From positions 12,339,001-12,403,000 of the forward strand of contig JANTQA010000008.1 in the NCBI GenBank assembly GCA_027625915.1: DNA of 64,000 bases, read 5' to 3'. Positions 11,654 through 23,128 of the stretch are shown in pieces (within the stretch, counting starts at the first letter, position 1; the number at the start of each line of letters is the position of its first letter). The notes below the pieces were generated by a model. It did no database searches. It saw only the letters and a list, made by a program, of their open reading frames with translations, and had not been told where the DNA came from. Origin of the DNA: Anaeramoeba flamelloides (Eukaryota > Metamonada > Anaeramoebidae). The position numbers were made by a program, and so were the translations under genes.

Positions 11654-12144
11654 GAGAGAAAAAAATAAGAAAAAAAGAGTTTTTAAAAAAAATAAATCAG
11701 TGATTTGACTCGTTAATTTATTTTGGCATGATGAAATTATGCTTTATTTAACACAATGAAAACAAACTTTGTTGTTAACAATAGTGGTCTACTTGGATCT
11801 CACTTTTCAAAATTCAAGAGGTAGATACACAAATGAATTGTTTAGACAAAATTTTAATTGAAAACCAAAAGAAAAGGGATTTTTTTTCTCTATTTAAGGA
11901 ACAAAAAGAATTTGAATTGTTTACAAAGGGTGTTTATCCATACATACATTGGTATTGAGGTATAAGTCAGATACATTAATTACATCAAAAGATTAAAAGT
12001 ACTGTTGTGAATTTAAGCACTAAATATTTACAAAACCCGTGTTTTGTATTAAAAAGTGTTTCATTTTTCGAGAGATCTGTTAATTAAATAATGAAAGAAA
12101 CAGATAACAAACGATAAGTAATTCTAGTGATGGTTACTTAAAGT

Positions 12145-12290
12145 TCTATGATTACTGTGATCAAAAATAAGGTGCTCCTGATTATAATAATCCGTGTTTC
12201 AAAATAAAATCCGTACTTTGTTTTTTTTTGGTCCATCAAAACATCAAGCTCACAATTCAATAGTATATGCGAATACAAATCAATTTTGAA
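12145..12290 (-). repeat. Inverted partner of the repeat at 10.2 kb
   Basis: On the minus strand it runs from ACCTTCAAAATTGAT to TTTTGAAACACGGATTATTA, matching 10185-10335. The two copies bracket TRAP-alpha in opposite orientation. Confidence 0.5.
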
Positions 12291-12414
12291 GGTAAATAAT
12301 TGATTTTATAGAGTAAATTAACATTTGGAATTAAATTTGTTTTCAAAGTTTTAGTTTATACTCTCAATTTTTTCAAGTAACACCAATAAACAAGAACAAA
12401 ATTTTAGAAAACAA

Positions 12415-12633
12415 TTATTCTGTTTTCAAGTGTTTTACTTCCAAATTTGATCTTTTCATTTTTGGATTGTCTTTTATAATAGTAGAACTTCTAGAATGAA
12501 ATATTTCTGATTTATTTACATTTACTATTAATTTCTTTGATAATTTAAAGTGTAGGTCTTCTTGAAAAAAAAAAATGTAGCTTTCTTTTTGGAACAATGA
12601 TACAAAAAAATCTTGTAAGGTTTTTTTGGCCAT
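12415..12633 (-). CDS. Small hypothetical protein with a PIP-box-like N-terminus
   Basis: A 72-residue ORF with a real ATG. It begins MAKKTLQDFF, which resembles PCNA-interacting (PIP) motifs of the KTLxxFF kind, although the usual first Gln is Lys here. The rest is basic and matches nothing I recognise. It could be a first exon whose continuation I cannot find, a short protein, or chance. A TTAA MITE begins 52 bp upstream of the start. Confidence 0.25.
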   Translation of the reverse strand: MAKKTLQDFFVSLFQKESYIFFFQEDLHFKLSKKLIVNVNKSEIFHSRSSTIIKDNPKMKRSNLEVKHLKTE

Positions 12634-12684
12634 TAGGTATGTTAATTTAAATTTGATCCATCTTTGTTGATCAAAAAATCTTTT

Positions 12685-12863
12685 TTAAGGGACTAATCTA
12701 GATTAAATTTTTTTCCCTAAATTTAATAGAGATTGAGAAAATTTTTTGTCTATTACTTAGATTTGAAACCCCCTTTTTATTTTCAATATTAACTTATTTC
12801 TAGATAAGGAATCCATATTTAGAAATTGGTCAAAAAAAAAAATAATTGAGACTAGCCCCTTAA
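12685..12863. mobile_element. 171 bp TTAA MITE
   Basis: TTAA, then GGGACTAATCT at the left; AGACTAGCCCC, then TTAA at the right. The inner 171 bp (12689-12859) has no ORF. The ends match the 2 kb element at 4966-6946 at most positions, so it is probably a deletion derivative of that family. Confidence 0.75.
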
Positions 12864-13069
12864 ACGAAATTTAAAGGAAATAGATTTTGGTATTATTAAT
12901 ACTATTTGTTAGAAAGAATAATTTTAAAGTTTAAATAGTTTGGAAATGGATAATCTTGATAAAATTTGAATGATTTGAGGTACTTGAAAAGGTTTCTTTT
13001 TAAAAGAATGAAAAATCAAAAATATTCTCACATGAAGGGCATGCTAGAATAAAGTTACAACTGGGCTCT

Positions 13070-13460
13070 TACAAATTAAAATGTCAACGAATTAGACTCT
13101 TTATTTCTTTAAATTCAGAATAACTATAAAATCTCAAACTTTTAGGAATAGATAATTTGGCCAGATCATATACCAAATTGGAAGATGATAGTAAAAACCC
13201 ACAATCCAACCAGGTTTCTTCTAAGTCTATTTATTCATGGGGGATGGGGGGTGGGGGGGGGTTATTTTGGAAACTAGATAATACTTCAATTAGAAACATT
13301 GGAGGGTATTGGCTTTTATTAGTATCTTCACATTAACTATCTGATCTTGCCAAATTATCTATTCCTAAAAGTTTGATATATTATAGTTATTCTGAATTTA
13401 AAGAAATAACGAGTATAATTAACTGAAGTTTTAATCAGCAAGGCCCTCACCATGGCTTTA
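13070..13460. repeat. Foldback with a G-rich loop
   Basis: The arms at about 13099-13200 and 13305-13412 pair well (TTTCTTTAAATTCAGAATAA on the left, its complement on the right) and weaker pairing extends outward. The loop holds 13239-13261, three G runs split only by AT and T. No coding capacity is seen. Confidence 0.65.
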
Positions 13461-13494
13461 TTTCAGATAGTACTTAAGTATTGTTATTTAAAAT

Positions 13495-14585
13495 TTCAGG
13501 GAGTAGCCACGATTAAGGAAAAATTTTCGCTTTTTTTCAATTTTTTAGAGAATCAAAAAATAACCTTTTTTACTTTGGTCGCACCTCATTGATTTTGATT
13601 ATTTAAAGTACTTCATTCATTCGTTTTTTTAAATTTTTTTTTCAAAGTCTCAAAGAAATAACCACAATAGAATATTGATTTGAATTGCTTAAAATAGTGT
13701 TTCAAATGTTGAATAACTTATTTATTATCCTTATCTCTACATTCTATTGAGGCATTTAATTCTTTCATTTTTGAATTTTTTTAATTACAACACCCAAAAG
13801 CAATTAGAATGATTTTTTTTATCGGTGATATTTGAGATAAATTAATTTTATGAAAATAACAACAACATTACAATTGGGAGAAACACAAAAGAAAATACGA
13901 ATAGGGCTTTAATAGCTATAAGGATTCAAAAAAAATATAATTATCACAAAACATTACTCGTTAGACTTTTAAATAGTTTAATTTGGTGAAATTGGAGAAG
14001 TGAATATGATTGTATTTTATCAAATTTTAAACTCAAAAAATAGCTATAGAGCAGTGAAAAAAATACCGGACACGAAAAAAATCCCGGACAAGATTTTTAA
14101 TTGTGAATATTAGTAAAATTATGGTGTAATTTCATTTATTTACAATCAAATTCCTTTTTTTAAGAATCGGACTTTTTCAATTATAACCCCCCCACTTATT
14201 AGAATGATGATTGATGAAATCACACTTATTCAAAACACCATTCCATCAATCAAAAAACAAGAAGAAAAATTATCATTTTCCAAACTCTAGTAAACCTCTA
14301 TAAAACTTGATTGTTTTTCAAAAAAAGTTGATCAGCATTAGGCTATCAAATAATTACTCGATTATTCTAAAGACACCTTACTTTGATGGACTTTAGGTAG
14401 GTTTATTACTAATCTCATAAAAAAATTGGTTATTTATAATAAGGATTTCATTGAAATTAGACAAAAATTTTACTAATATTCACAATTAAAAATCTTGTCC
14501 GGAATTTTTTTCATGTCCGGTATTTTTTTCCCTATTATAACTTTTATTCTAATAATCTATAATTGTCTTCTCCCAAAAAAATATT

Positions 14586-14616
<31 letters not shown>

Positions 14617-14798
14617 AACCAAACTTATCAAAATTTTTCTCTTTTTTTTATTATTCAAGATTACTAAAAAAAAAATTATCAAATAATTATTTAAAAAAAT
14701 TTTTAGAGAGAATCTACGATCACAGGGTACTAAAATAAAATACCTTACTCTCATCTCTCAGATTTTTCCCATGTCTTATGGTGTAGCTACTCCCTTAA
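13495..14798. mobile_element. 1.3 kb TTAA-type element, non-coding
   Basis: The left end is GGGAGTAGCCAC at 13499, preceded by TTCA; the right end is GTAGCTACTCCC followed by TTAA at 14795-14798. The 12 bp ends are inverted copies with one mismatch and fit the GGGA(C/G)TA group. No transposase is visible. A separate MITE is nested at about 14050-14535. Confidence 0.5.
14050..14535. mobile_element. MITE with paired CCGGACA sites
   Basis: Terminal inverted repeats of about 66 bp, starting GAAAAAAATACCGGACA and reaching TTTTTAATTGTGAATATTAG. Each end carries two tandem CCGGACA-type boxes, the layout of a bipartite transposase binding site. The MITE at 48.8 kb has the same layout with TTGGACA. 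No ORF. Confidence 0.75.
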
Positions 14799-14819
14799 AT
14801 TATTTTTAATTTTCACTTA

Positions 14820-15014
14820 CAGTCAGTTTCACTTTTAAGGCACAAACTTTCAACCAAAGTTAAGATACAAAAAAATTACAAATTAAAGAACAAAATTCAA
14901 ATTCTAGTAAAATAATTTGTGAAAAATAAAATTCCAAATTTTGTGCCTTAATTTGAGATTTTTTTGTCCCTTAAATTTCCTTGAACGTTTGTGTCTTAAA
15001 AGTGAAACTTACTG
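14820..15014. mobile_element. Pogo-like MITE, copy 3
   Basis: 195 bp with TA on both sides, from CAGTCAGTTTCACTTTTAAG to AAAAGTGAAACTTACTG. This is the best-preserved copy and begins about 20 bp beyond the right end of the TTAA element. Confidence 0.85.
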
Positions 15015-15601
15015 TATTAACATTTTTTAAATTGTAACATCTATTTTTTCATTTTGGATTCTTAGTTTCAAGTAATTATTAAACATCAAGACATTGAATA
15101 AAAAATTGAGTCAAAAAAATAAATTTAGATCAATAATTAATATCAACATTTCTATAAACTAGCTTTATTAAAGAAAAAAATAAAAAGGAAGTGAATTTTA
15201 TTAACTATTTCTTATTCAAAAATATGGATAAAAAGACTTGAAATCCAATTATCAATTTTTATTTTGTTTATATTGCTAAATAAATTTGTTAATCATATCT
15301 AAATTGTAAATATCATAATAAAAGAAGACTAGATCACAAAACTGTGTTGAAAAAGTTGGTCAAAGTTGTTTGAAATTCTTATTTGTCAGCACGGTTCTGT
15401 TTAGTAAGATATTCTGTCAAAATGTCAGACAATATAACAAATGTGATATTTTTATCATTTTCCGATTAAGATTGCTGTAATTAAAATTAAAATTGAAATA
15501 TTCATTTTTGTCATGTTTCGAATTCTTTAGTTATTTGTAAAATAACTCTCAAGAATAATTTTACTTTTACAAAACAAAAAAGAAAACTCTTCGCATCCAA
15601 A
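15015..15601. other. Upstream region of the capping-enzyme gene
   Basis: A+T-rich with no ORF or repeat arm. It should contain the promoter and 5' leader, but no specific element can be named. Confidence 0.4.
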
Positions 15602-17812
15602 ATGAACAAACCACCGATTTCACAAACACTAAAAAAATCCAGAACCAACAATTCACAAGGGATTGAAAAAAAAAATGATCAACAAAATGTTTCAAATGAA
15701 ATAAGAAAAGAAAGAAAAGATCATTCAAAACAAGGAGGGAACAGAGAAATAAGCCTACAAATAGACAAGAACAAGGAACACGAAAATAAACTAATACCAG
15801 TTTACAAACGACTAGTTAATCTAAAAATCCCTAAAGGCTGGGAAAAGATTCCTCGAATGGGAGAAAATGTTGAAAAAACAAAGCTCATACCAATGAAAAC
15901 GCCACTGGATCCTGAGTAAAAAAAAAAAAAATTTTTCCTTTTACCTCTTTTTTTTCTTGATGTTTTTCTCTTTTTCTCGTTAAAGATCGATTTTGTTGTT
16001 CAAAAATACAAATCCAACAAAAAACAAAAACCCAAAAGTTTCAATCAAGTGATTAGTTCCTCAAACTACTTCTCAGTACAAATGTTTTTAGATTTCCAAA
16101 GGTCAAAAGGAAGAAAAATAGGGATGGTTATTGATTTAACAAACACAAACCGTTATTATGATCCTTCAAATTTTGAATCACGAGGGATAGAGTATAAAAA
16201 GATCCCTTGGAGGACAAGCGATGTGCCGCCAAACAGATCTGCGATCAGAAGATTTATTACGGTGGTTGTTCTGTTTGTGAAAAAACATCCTGAGGATTTC
16301 ATTGCTGTACATTGCACAAACGGCTACAACCTTACAGGCTTTATGGTTGTGTCTTTTTTAACGGAGGTCATGAAATATCCAATTGCTACTGCGATTAGAG
16401 AATTTGCAAAGGTAAGGCAGCCAGGTATTTATAACAAAATGTATTTGAACCATTTATTTCATACCTACGAATTAAAAGTGAAACAATTTTCAAGTCATTC
16501 CTTTACATATCCCAAAATGCCTAAATGGGAATTTGAAAACTTTAAAAATAAACCAAAAGATTATCAATTTCAAAATTTTAATAATTATAATTTCAATTTG
16601 AATAACATATCCCCAAGACCAAACCAAGTAACCAGTAATCCTGATAGTGATTTGTTAAAAGGAAAACGTTATAAAATACCAAAATGCTTTAAACAGATTG
16701 GTGCAAGGCTATTATCTGTGAATGATCAAATGGACATGATAAAATTTCTAAGGAACACCTATCCGATGGATGATAAATTAACCTCGAATTCAACATACCT
16801 TGATAAAAATAATAAAGAAATTATCAAGGGTGAAGAATTTTTCGTAACTTGGAAGGGCAATTCAATAAGATGCATGCTTTTAATAATATCTACCGGCTGC
16901 TTTTTAATTGATTCTGCTTTTAGATTTTATCAAATTAATATAACCTTTCCAACTTTAAAGCAAACATTAGTGGATGGTGAATTAGTGTTGGAAAGAATTG
17001 ACAACAATGAAAATGAGAATGAAAAGAATGAAAATGAAAAAGAAAATGAAAAATATGACAAAGAAAATGAAAAAGAAAATGATATCAATAATTATAACAA
17101 AAATGATAATGATATTGAGAATGAGAATGACAATAATTCAAAAAAAAATTCTAATATTCCAGAATTTCGATATGTTTATTATGTTTCCGATGTATTAATT
17201 TTTAATAGAACCCCCTTTTGGAAAAGGAACTTCAGAATTAGACTGGGTAATGCCCAATATTTAATAAACCATCGGTTGGAACTACTATCAAAAAGGCAAC
17301 TAGAAGAGGAATCATTACAAATTCGATTTAAAGAATGGCATGAACTCAAACATTTAAGAAAATATTGTGAAGGCTTTCTAGATAATTTAAACCACGAAAC
17401 AAAAGGAATTTTATTTATGACAACAAAGCATCCATACGCAATCGGCTATAGCGATTATTTCTTCAAGTGGATACCAAGAAATTTGATCACCATTAATTTC
17501 GTTCTTAGATCATACTCTGGTGAAGACAAATTATCTTTATCATTATATGTAAATGACCGAGGGAAAAAAGAAAAAAAAATCTCCACAATCATTTTTGAAA
17601 ATTTTGAAGATAAATATACATACCTCAATCGAATTATTGAATGCTATTGGAATGATCAACAACGGAAATGGGATATTTTAAGAATTAGACACGATAAATG
17701 CAAACCTTCCAGTTATTCTTATTTTAAAAAAATAAAACAATATAAAAAAAATCTTATTTCTCAGCGAGAATTAATTCAATTTGTTGATACAATCATTGAA
17801 AATAATAAATAA
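15602..17812 (+). CDS. mRNA capping-enzyme homologue with degenerate catalytic motifs
   Basis: Exons 15602-15915 and 16039-17812 (intron 123 bp, GTAAAA...AAAAG) give 695 residues. The junction aligns without a gap to the N-terminus of metazoan RNGTT: IPMKTPLDP, then MVIDLTNTNRYYDP. A cysteine-phosphatase-type RNA triphosphatase domain (about 70-250) precedes a guanylyltransferase domain and OB fold (about 310-680). The phosphatase loop reads HCTNGYNLTGF: Cys197 is present but the loop Arg is Leu203. Guanylyltransferase motif I reads WKGNSIR, keeping Lys377 and Arg382 but with Asn-Ser for Asp-Gly. Motif III LVDGE and motif VI RIRHDK are kept. Motif IV has Lys560 for Asp, and motif V reads FKWIP, losing the second Lys. 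An Asn/Glu-rich insert fills 427-477. It may be a pseudoenzyme, or cap binding without full catalysis. A normal paralogue would be expected elsewhere. Confidence 0.87.
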
Positions 17813-18170
17813 TTTTGTTACACTTTTTTTTTTATTTTTATTTTTACGAATTATAATCGGATAGTTGATTTAAAAATTAATTCAAAAAAAAAAAAAAAAT
17901 AGAAACTAACAAATAATATTAAAATATAAATTTGAGTAATAGATATAAAAATGAAATCCATGGAATTTAACTTATTTTGTTGAAAAAAATATAATTAGGA
18001 TGATAATATTTTTCTGAAGATTGGGTGTTTGGATATTCATTATTTTTTGTAAATATTTCGGCTTTATCAGAAACAGTAAATAATATGAGCTGTGTGACAT
18101 AAATATGTTATCATATGAATATTTTTGGAAATACCTATTTGAAAATCACTATTAATAGAATACCCTTAAG
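17813..18170. other. Downstream spacer of the capping-enzyme gene
   Basis: Begins with T-rich and A-rich runs that may hold the polyadenylation region. Nothing else was recognised. Confidence 0.35.
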
Positions 18171-18715
18171 GTTTACAATCCCAGAAATTGGAAAGAAGAT
18201 TATCTTGTGTATGGTGTATGATTTGTTAATTTGGTTCTTAGCTGATCGATCTTGGATTTTGAATGAGTTTTAAAATTGGTTCAAAACGGAAGTTTTTGAC
18301 AATTTATATTTTTTTTTTCCGAAATCAGAAATGAAGAGTGTAAGATTAATAAGCTGAAACTTAAGTTATAAAAAAATGTGGTTTTTGGGTTGTTGAAGAA
18401 AATTTTCATTTACTTTTTTGTCCATTAACTAAATGGAAAAAAATATTTTTTTTAAAATCTCTAAATAACAACCCAAAAATTAAAATTTTCTTCTACAACC
18501 CACAAATCGAAATTTCTTCTTAAACACCTACCAGCTTATTAATCTTACACTCAACAATTCAGATTTTGGAAAAAAAAAAAATTGTCAAAAATTGCCATTT
18601 TGAACCACTTTGAAAACTCAGACCAAATCCAAGATCGATCAGAGTAGAACCAAATTATGAAGTCACTACACCCTATAGTAGATAATCTTTATTTAAATTC
18701 CAGGGATTGTAAATC
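18171..18715. repeat. Foldback element with ~250 bp imperfect arms
   Basis: The left arm from GTTTACAATCCCAGAAATTGG and the right arm ending CAGGGATTGTAAATC are reverse complements over most of their length. Shared blocks include CTGATCGATCTTGGATTT and GTGTAAGATTAATAAGCTG. The arms differ at many sites, so this is an old insertion. No ORF. Confidence 0.75.
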
Positions 18716-19356
18716 TTCATAAACTAGAAACTATTAAAAAAGTTAAATTTATCACTCAGATGTAGAGAAGTATTTCTACCCCAAATTATAGATTTTTTTT
18801 TTTTTGAAATTTTTTAGAAAGAAAATTTCCACAACAATGGAGTTTTTATCTCATTAAAAATAAAAAAATTAATAACTTTATATATTTAACTGTATTTTAA
18901 TAATAATTGTATTTCTTTATCACTTATATTTAAAAAAAATATTGCTAAAAACTAATTTTAAAATTTTCATTTAACTTTTTGAAATTATCAACATTAAAAA
19001 TTTATTTTTTCAGTTTTTATTTTATTATATAACTTTAGAATATTAAATTTATATTTGGAAGATCTATCTCTAAAAAATGCATCAATATTAATTTTATTAT
19101 TATCTTAACACTAAGAAAATGTATATCTATATAAAAAGAAACTAAAAAAAAAAAATTAAATTAATAAAGAAAAAAACAAATAAAGGTATTATCCAACAAT
19201 CTGATTTTATAAAAAAATGAAATAAATATTTTTTAACAAAATATCTTCACATCCATTTCTCTTCTATCTTGAAAATAGAATGAAAAAAAAAATCAAAACT
19301 AAACTCCATTTTAATAATTTTGAGTCATCCGAAACCACAAATTGAAAAAAAATATA
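18716..19356. other. Non-coding A+T-rich spacer
   Basis: Homopolymer-rich. No gene or element could be supported. Confidence 0.4.
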
Positions 19357-19550
19357 CAGTCAGTCCACTTTTAAGACACAAACTTTGAAGAAAAATTAAT
19401 GCAAAAAAAAATTTTCAAATTAAGGTTCAAAACTCAAATATTAGACAATTATTTTGTATATGAAAAAAATTCAAGAAAAGTGCTTTAATATGAGATTTTT
19501 TGTGCCTTAAATTTCGTTTAAAGTTTGTGATCTAAAGGTGGAACTGACTT
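19357..19550. mobile_element. Pogo-like MITE, copy 4
   Basis: 194 bp between TA dinucleotides, from CAGTCAGTCCACTTTTAAG to GGTGGAACTGACTT. The last base of the right end differs from the family. Confidence 0.8.
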
Positions 19551-20219
19551 TATATCCTTTCGTATTCAAGAATATTAAATTATTAATATTATTAATTATT
19601 ATCTTTTAAATCTTTATAAATACAAAAAAACGGATATACTAAAAAAATAAAAAAATAAAATTAGCCAAAAACTAAATTAAAAAGTGTGTCGCAATTTTTG
19701 AAATTAGCATTACTGATTTTATATTACTAAAATTTCATCGAAAAAAGGAGAACAAGAATATCTTTTTGTTAATAATTATCTGAATTTGGGAATTAATTAC
19801 AGTCTCAATTTTCTTAATCATTTGTTATTTTGAAGATCTTTTTTTTTCCACTTGATTTTTTGCAAAAAAAAAAAAAAAGAAAAGAAAATTTTTTCAAAGC
19901 AAAACAAATGACAAAAAAAACACAAAAGAAATAAAGAAAAGAAAAAAAAATGAAAAAAAAAAACAAAAACAAAAGTATATCATAAATTTGTAGAAATTAA
20001 AAAAAAAAGATTCTGAATCTCAAAAAATTTAAAAATATTTCTGATAAGATTATGCGATAAAAAGATACAAATTTAAAACCAACAAGATTATTAAAATGAG
20101 ACAACAATTTTGAATTGTGGTTTAGAAAAAAAATTGTTTTGGTATAAAAATTGACTTTTAATTATTCATTATCTGGAATCAAACGAAATTAAACCACTCC
20201 CAATAGCAGTACAAAGTTA

Positions 20220-20666
20220 CAGCCGTTCCAAGGCTACCATAAAATTTTGATTAAAACACAATTGAGTTTTCTATTCTTATTTTCTATTTACAAAAAATTC
20301 CGAAATAAGAGTTATTATTCTAAAAAAAATTCAATAAATGAACTATTATTCAAATTTTTGAAACAATAAAAAAAAAAAAATTGAAGATTCATGAAGCACT
20401 TTAAAATGTTGTTCAAAAAGGGTAAATTTTTAAAGATCAGTAAAATATGATATTTTTTCTGAACTTCTTTGGAATGATAATTTTGAAGTTTCATGGGATC
20501 TTGAATTTTTTTTTTTTTATTGTTTCAAAAATTTGAATAATAGTTCATTTATTGAATTTTTTTTAGAATAATAACTCTTATTTCGGAATTTTTTGTAAAT
20601 AGAAAATAAGAATAGAAAACTCAATTGTGTTTTATTTAAAATTTTATGGTAGACTTGGAAAGACTG
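20220..20666. mobile_element. TA-flanked foldback with near-identical arms
   Basis: 447 bp between TA dinucleotides (20218-20219 and 20667-20668). The ends are CAGCCGTTCCAAGGCTACC and its diverged complement. The arms are about 165 bp and essentially identical over roughly 125 bp from TAAAACACAATTGAG inward. Either the insertion is recent or the arms have been kept alike by gene conversion. No ORF. Confidence 0.85.
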
Positions 20667-20679
20667 TAGTAAAATTTTT

Positions 20680-20960
20680 TAAAAAATAGTTTATATTATT
20701 TTTCTAATTTTTGAAATCTCAAAAATAGCCAACCAAAGTACAATATAAAAGGGGATATTGATTATATTTGTTTATTCAATACATAATTAAATATAAGGAT
20801 TCATTTTTGTCATTAATTGGTTTCATATTTGATTTGATTTTACTTTTCATTTTCAAAAATGTATCTAATAACAATTTGATTTTATTTTTTTATCCAGTTT
20901 CACCCAAACACGAATTATTATCTTTTTAATTTGAATTGGTTTTTGAATGTTTTTTCCTTT
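20680..20960 (+). repeat. Dispersed repeat, copy 1 of an inverted pair
   Basis: Matches the reverse complement of 26120-26420, including AATAGTTTATATTATTTT, CCAACCAAAGT and AGGATTCATTTTTGT. Ends and coding capacity are unclear. Confidence 0.6.
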
Positions 20961-21292
20961 TTTCAATTGAATAAAAATAGTTTGAATATCTGTATTTTTG
21001 AAATTTCTTGTTTTTTATGTTTAAATTTATTTATAATAAATAAAAAATCAACCAAAAAAATTTTTCAAAAAATTACAACTAAAAATCTGAAATTTAATAT
21101 CTGAGAATTTTTTTTAGTTCAAATAAAACGAGAATGTGAAGGGTATCAAGTTAGAATAAACCCAATAATATCAGATAGCTTCAATTTTTTTTCTTGTAAT
21201 TCATTATGACGTGGATTATTACCAAGCCTATCTCTTATATATATATAAATATATAGATAAATATTTAAAATTCTAGTTTTGAAATACTGATA

Positions 21293-21696
21293 TAGTCTTT
21301 CCAAGGCTACCTGTGAAATTTTTTCAATATCAAATTTTGATGTTGACAAAGATTTTTAAATCCAAAAATATAAGAATAAGAAAGCTTGTTATTGAAAATA
21401 TTGTATCCGAAATGAGCCAATATCTAAGATTTTTTCTGATTTTCAGAAAATAAATTTATTATTAGAACCCAAAATGACTTTAAACAACAAAAATTCATTG
21501 AGAAACCAAACAAGTTTTACTTTTAAAAAAATGAATTTATTCTTGATCACATCAGAAGATGATTTTTCATATCAACCATTTCGGAAGTATTTTTTTCAAT
21601 ATAAACCTTAATAGTCTTATGTTTTTAGATTTAAATATCTGTATCAACACCAAAATTTGATATTAAAAAAATTTCACTGTATCCTTGGAACAGCTC
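21293..21696. mobile_element. TA-flanked foldback related to the one at 20.2 kb
   Basis: 404 bp between TA dinucleotides. The ends TAGTCTTTCCAAGGCTACC and GGATCCTTGGAACAGCTC resemble the 20220 element, but the arms have diverged and pair imperfectly almost to the centre. The 67-residue minus-strand ORF overlapping the left arm is not considered a gene. Confidence 0.7.
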
Positions 21697-23128
21697 TAAA
21701 TATAAAAAATTGTAAAAAAATTTTTATTTCCAGTTGATAAGTTAATTTTTTTGATCTAACTTCCAAGTAGACATTTTTAAGCTTTAGACAAAATCCGCTA
21801 TGTAACAGAAGGTTGTCTTTTGTTAATTTCCTGGAAACTAGAGTTTCTAAAATGAAAAAAATAGAAATTGAAACACAGGAGTACAAAATATTCAGTTCTA
21901 GAGCATAAAAATTGTTGATCAAATAAAGTCAACCTGAAATTTTTATTGTCAATTTTCTAATAATGTATACTTTTTTTCTTCTTGTTCCAATGTTAAATCT
22001 AGTTTTTCATTCAATATAACCCCAAAGCTTGTGTCAAGTTTGAAAGTCTAATTACTTGAGGTTTTCAGTAAATTTTGTATTCAGAATGAGATTTGTTACC
22101 CAATTTTCATAAATTTTCCAGTTGTGATTAAATTGCTGTTTTTTTGAATGGGATATTTTAGTCCTAAATTATCTCAATTTTTTGAGAGATAAATTTTACC
22201 AATTTAATCTTTATTTTTTAAAATTTCTTTTTCAGAGCCAAACTTAAAGCAACCCAGGTGATTCTGACTTATTATTTATTCTTTGATCGGTTAATTTAAA
22301 AGTTTTTTCAGAAAAAAGTAACACTTTTTTGTTTTAAATCATTGTTTTCATAAGTTTGTTTGGTTATTTTTGACCACTCAAATTGTTTTAAATTTTTTTT
22401 GGTTTTTATTGTTTCCCATTATTAGAAGAGAAAATTGTATCAGATTGTAATACGATTTTGAAGAACACCCAGACTTTGGGTATTAATTTTACATTCTTGA
22501 AAATGAACACTTTGATGAGTATTCATGTCTTTTTTCAGAATTGTGTCAATTTTGTGTATTTAGAATTCCTTTCAAAAGAGATCATATTTTTCGTCATAAA
22601 AAGACTTTTATTTTATAACAATCTATCTTTTCTTTAAAAGAAGAATATACTTTCTTTTTTTCGTTCTTATTTACCATAAAAAAATAAAAGTTCTTAAATG
22701 TGTTCAAGTCAATATTGATCGAAATTTGACAACAAAAAAAAATTCACTTTGGAAGAAAAAGATTGTTTTTCAATTACATGTCCATATCCCAATTGAAGGC
22801 AACAATTCTTGAGAAAATTGGAAAATTCTGGGTTTTCAGTCTCTTTTGTTTAAAACAAAAAAAAAAAAAAATACTCTTGTGATAGTAATTTCGCTCTTAT
22901 CAATATGAATTTTTAATGAGAGTATTTTTTGATCGTTTTTGTTTAAAATTTTCTCTTTATTTGAGCTCTATTTTTTTCCATTTTTTGTCCATTATCGAAA
23001 TTCTTCTTCACTTCCTTTTATACCAAAGTAATTAACAAATTGTCTAAACACTTTTATAAAAAAAAGAAAAACTATTCATTTTTTAATATTTATATCCGTT
23101 TTGGATTGATTTTTTTATTTTCAAATCC
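21697..23128. other. Upstream region of the PH-domain gene
   Basis: A+T-rich. A minus-strand ORF at 21674-21922 is unsupported. No defined element or promoter motif could be named. Confidence 0.4.

Noticed and set aside
14495-14754. Overlapping ORFs on both strands
   Set aside because: Made of homopolymers across the end of a MITE; each excludes the other and neither looks coding.
16998-17198. Met/Lys-rich plus ORF inside the capping-enzyme gene
   Set aside because: Out-of-frame shadow of the Asn/Glu-rich insert.
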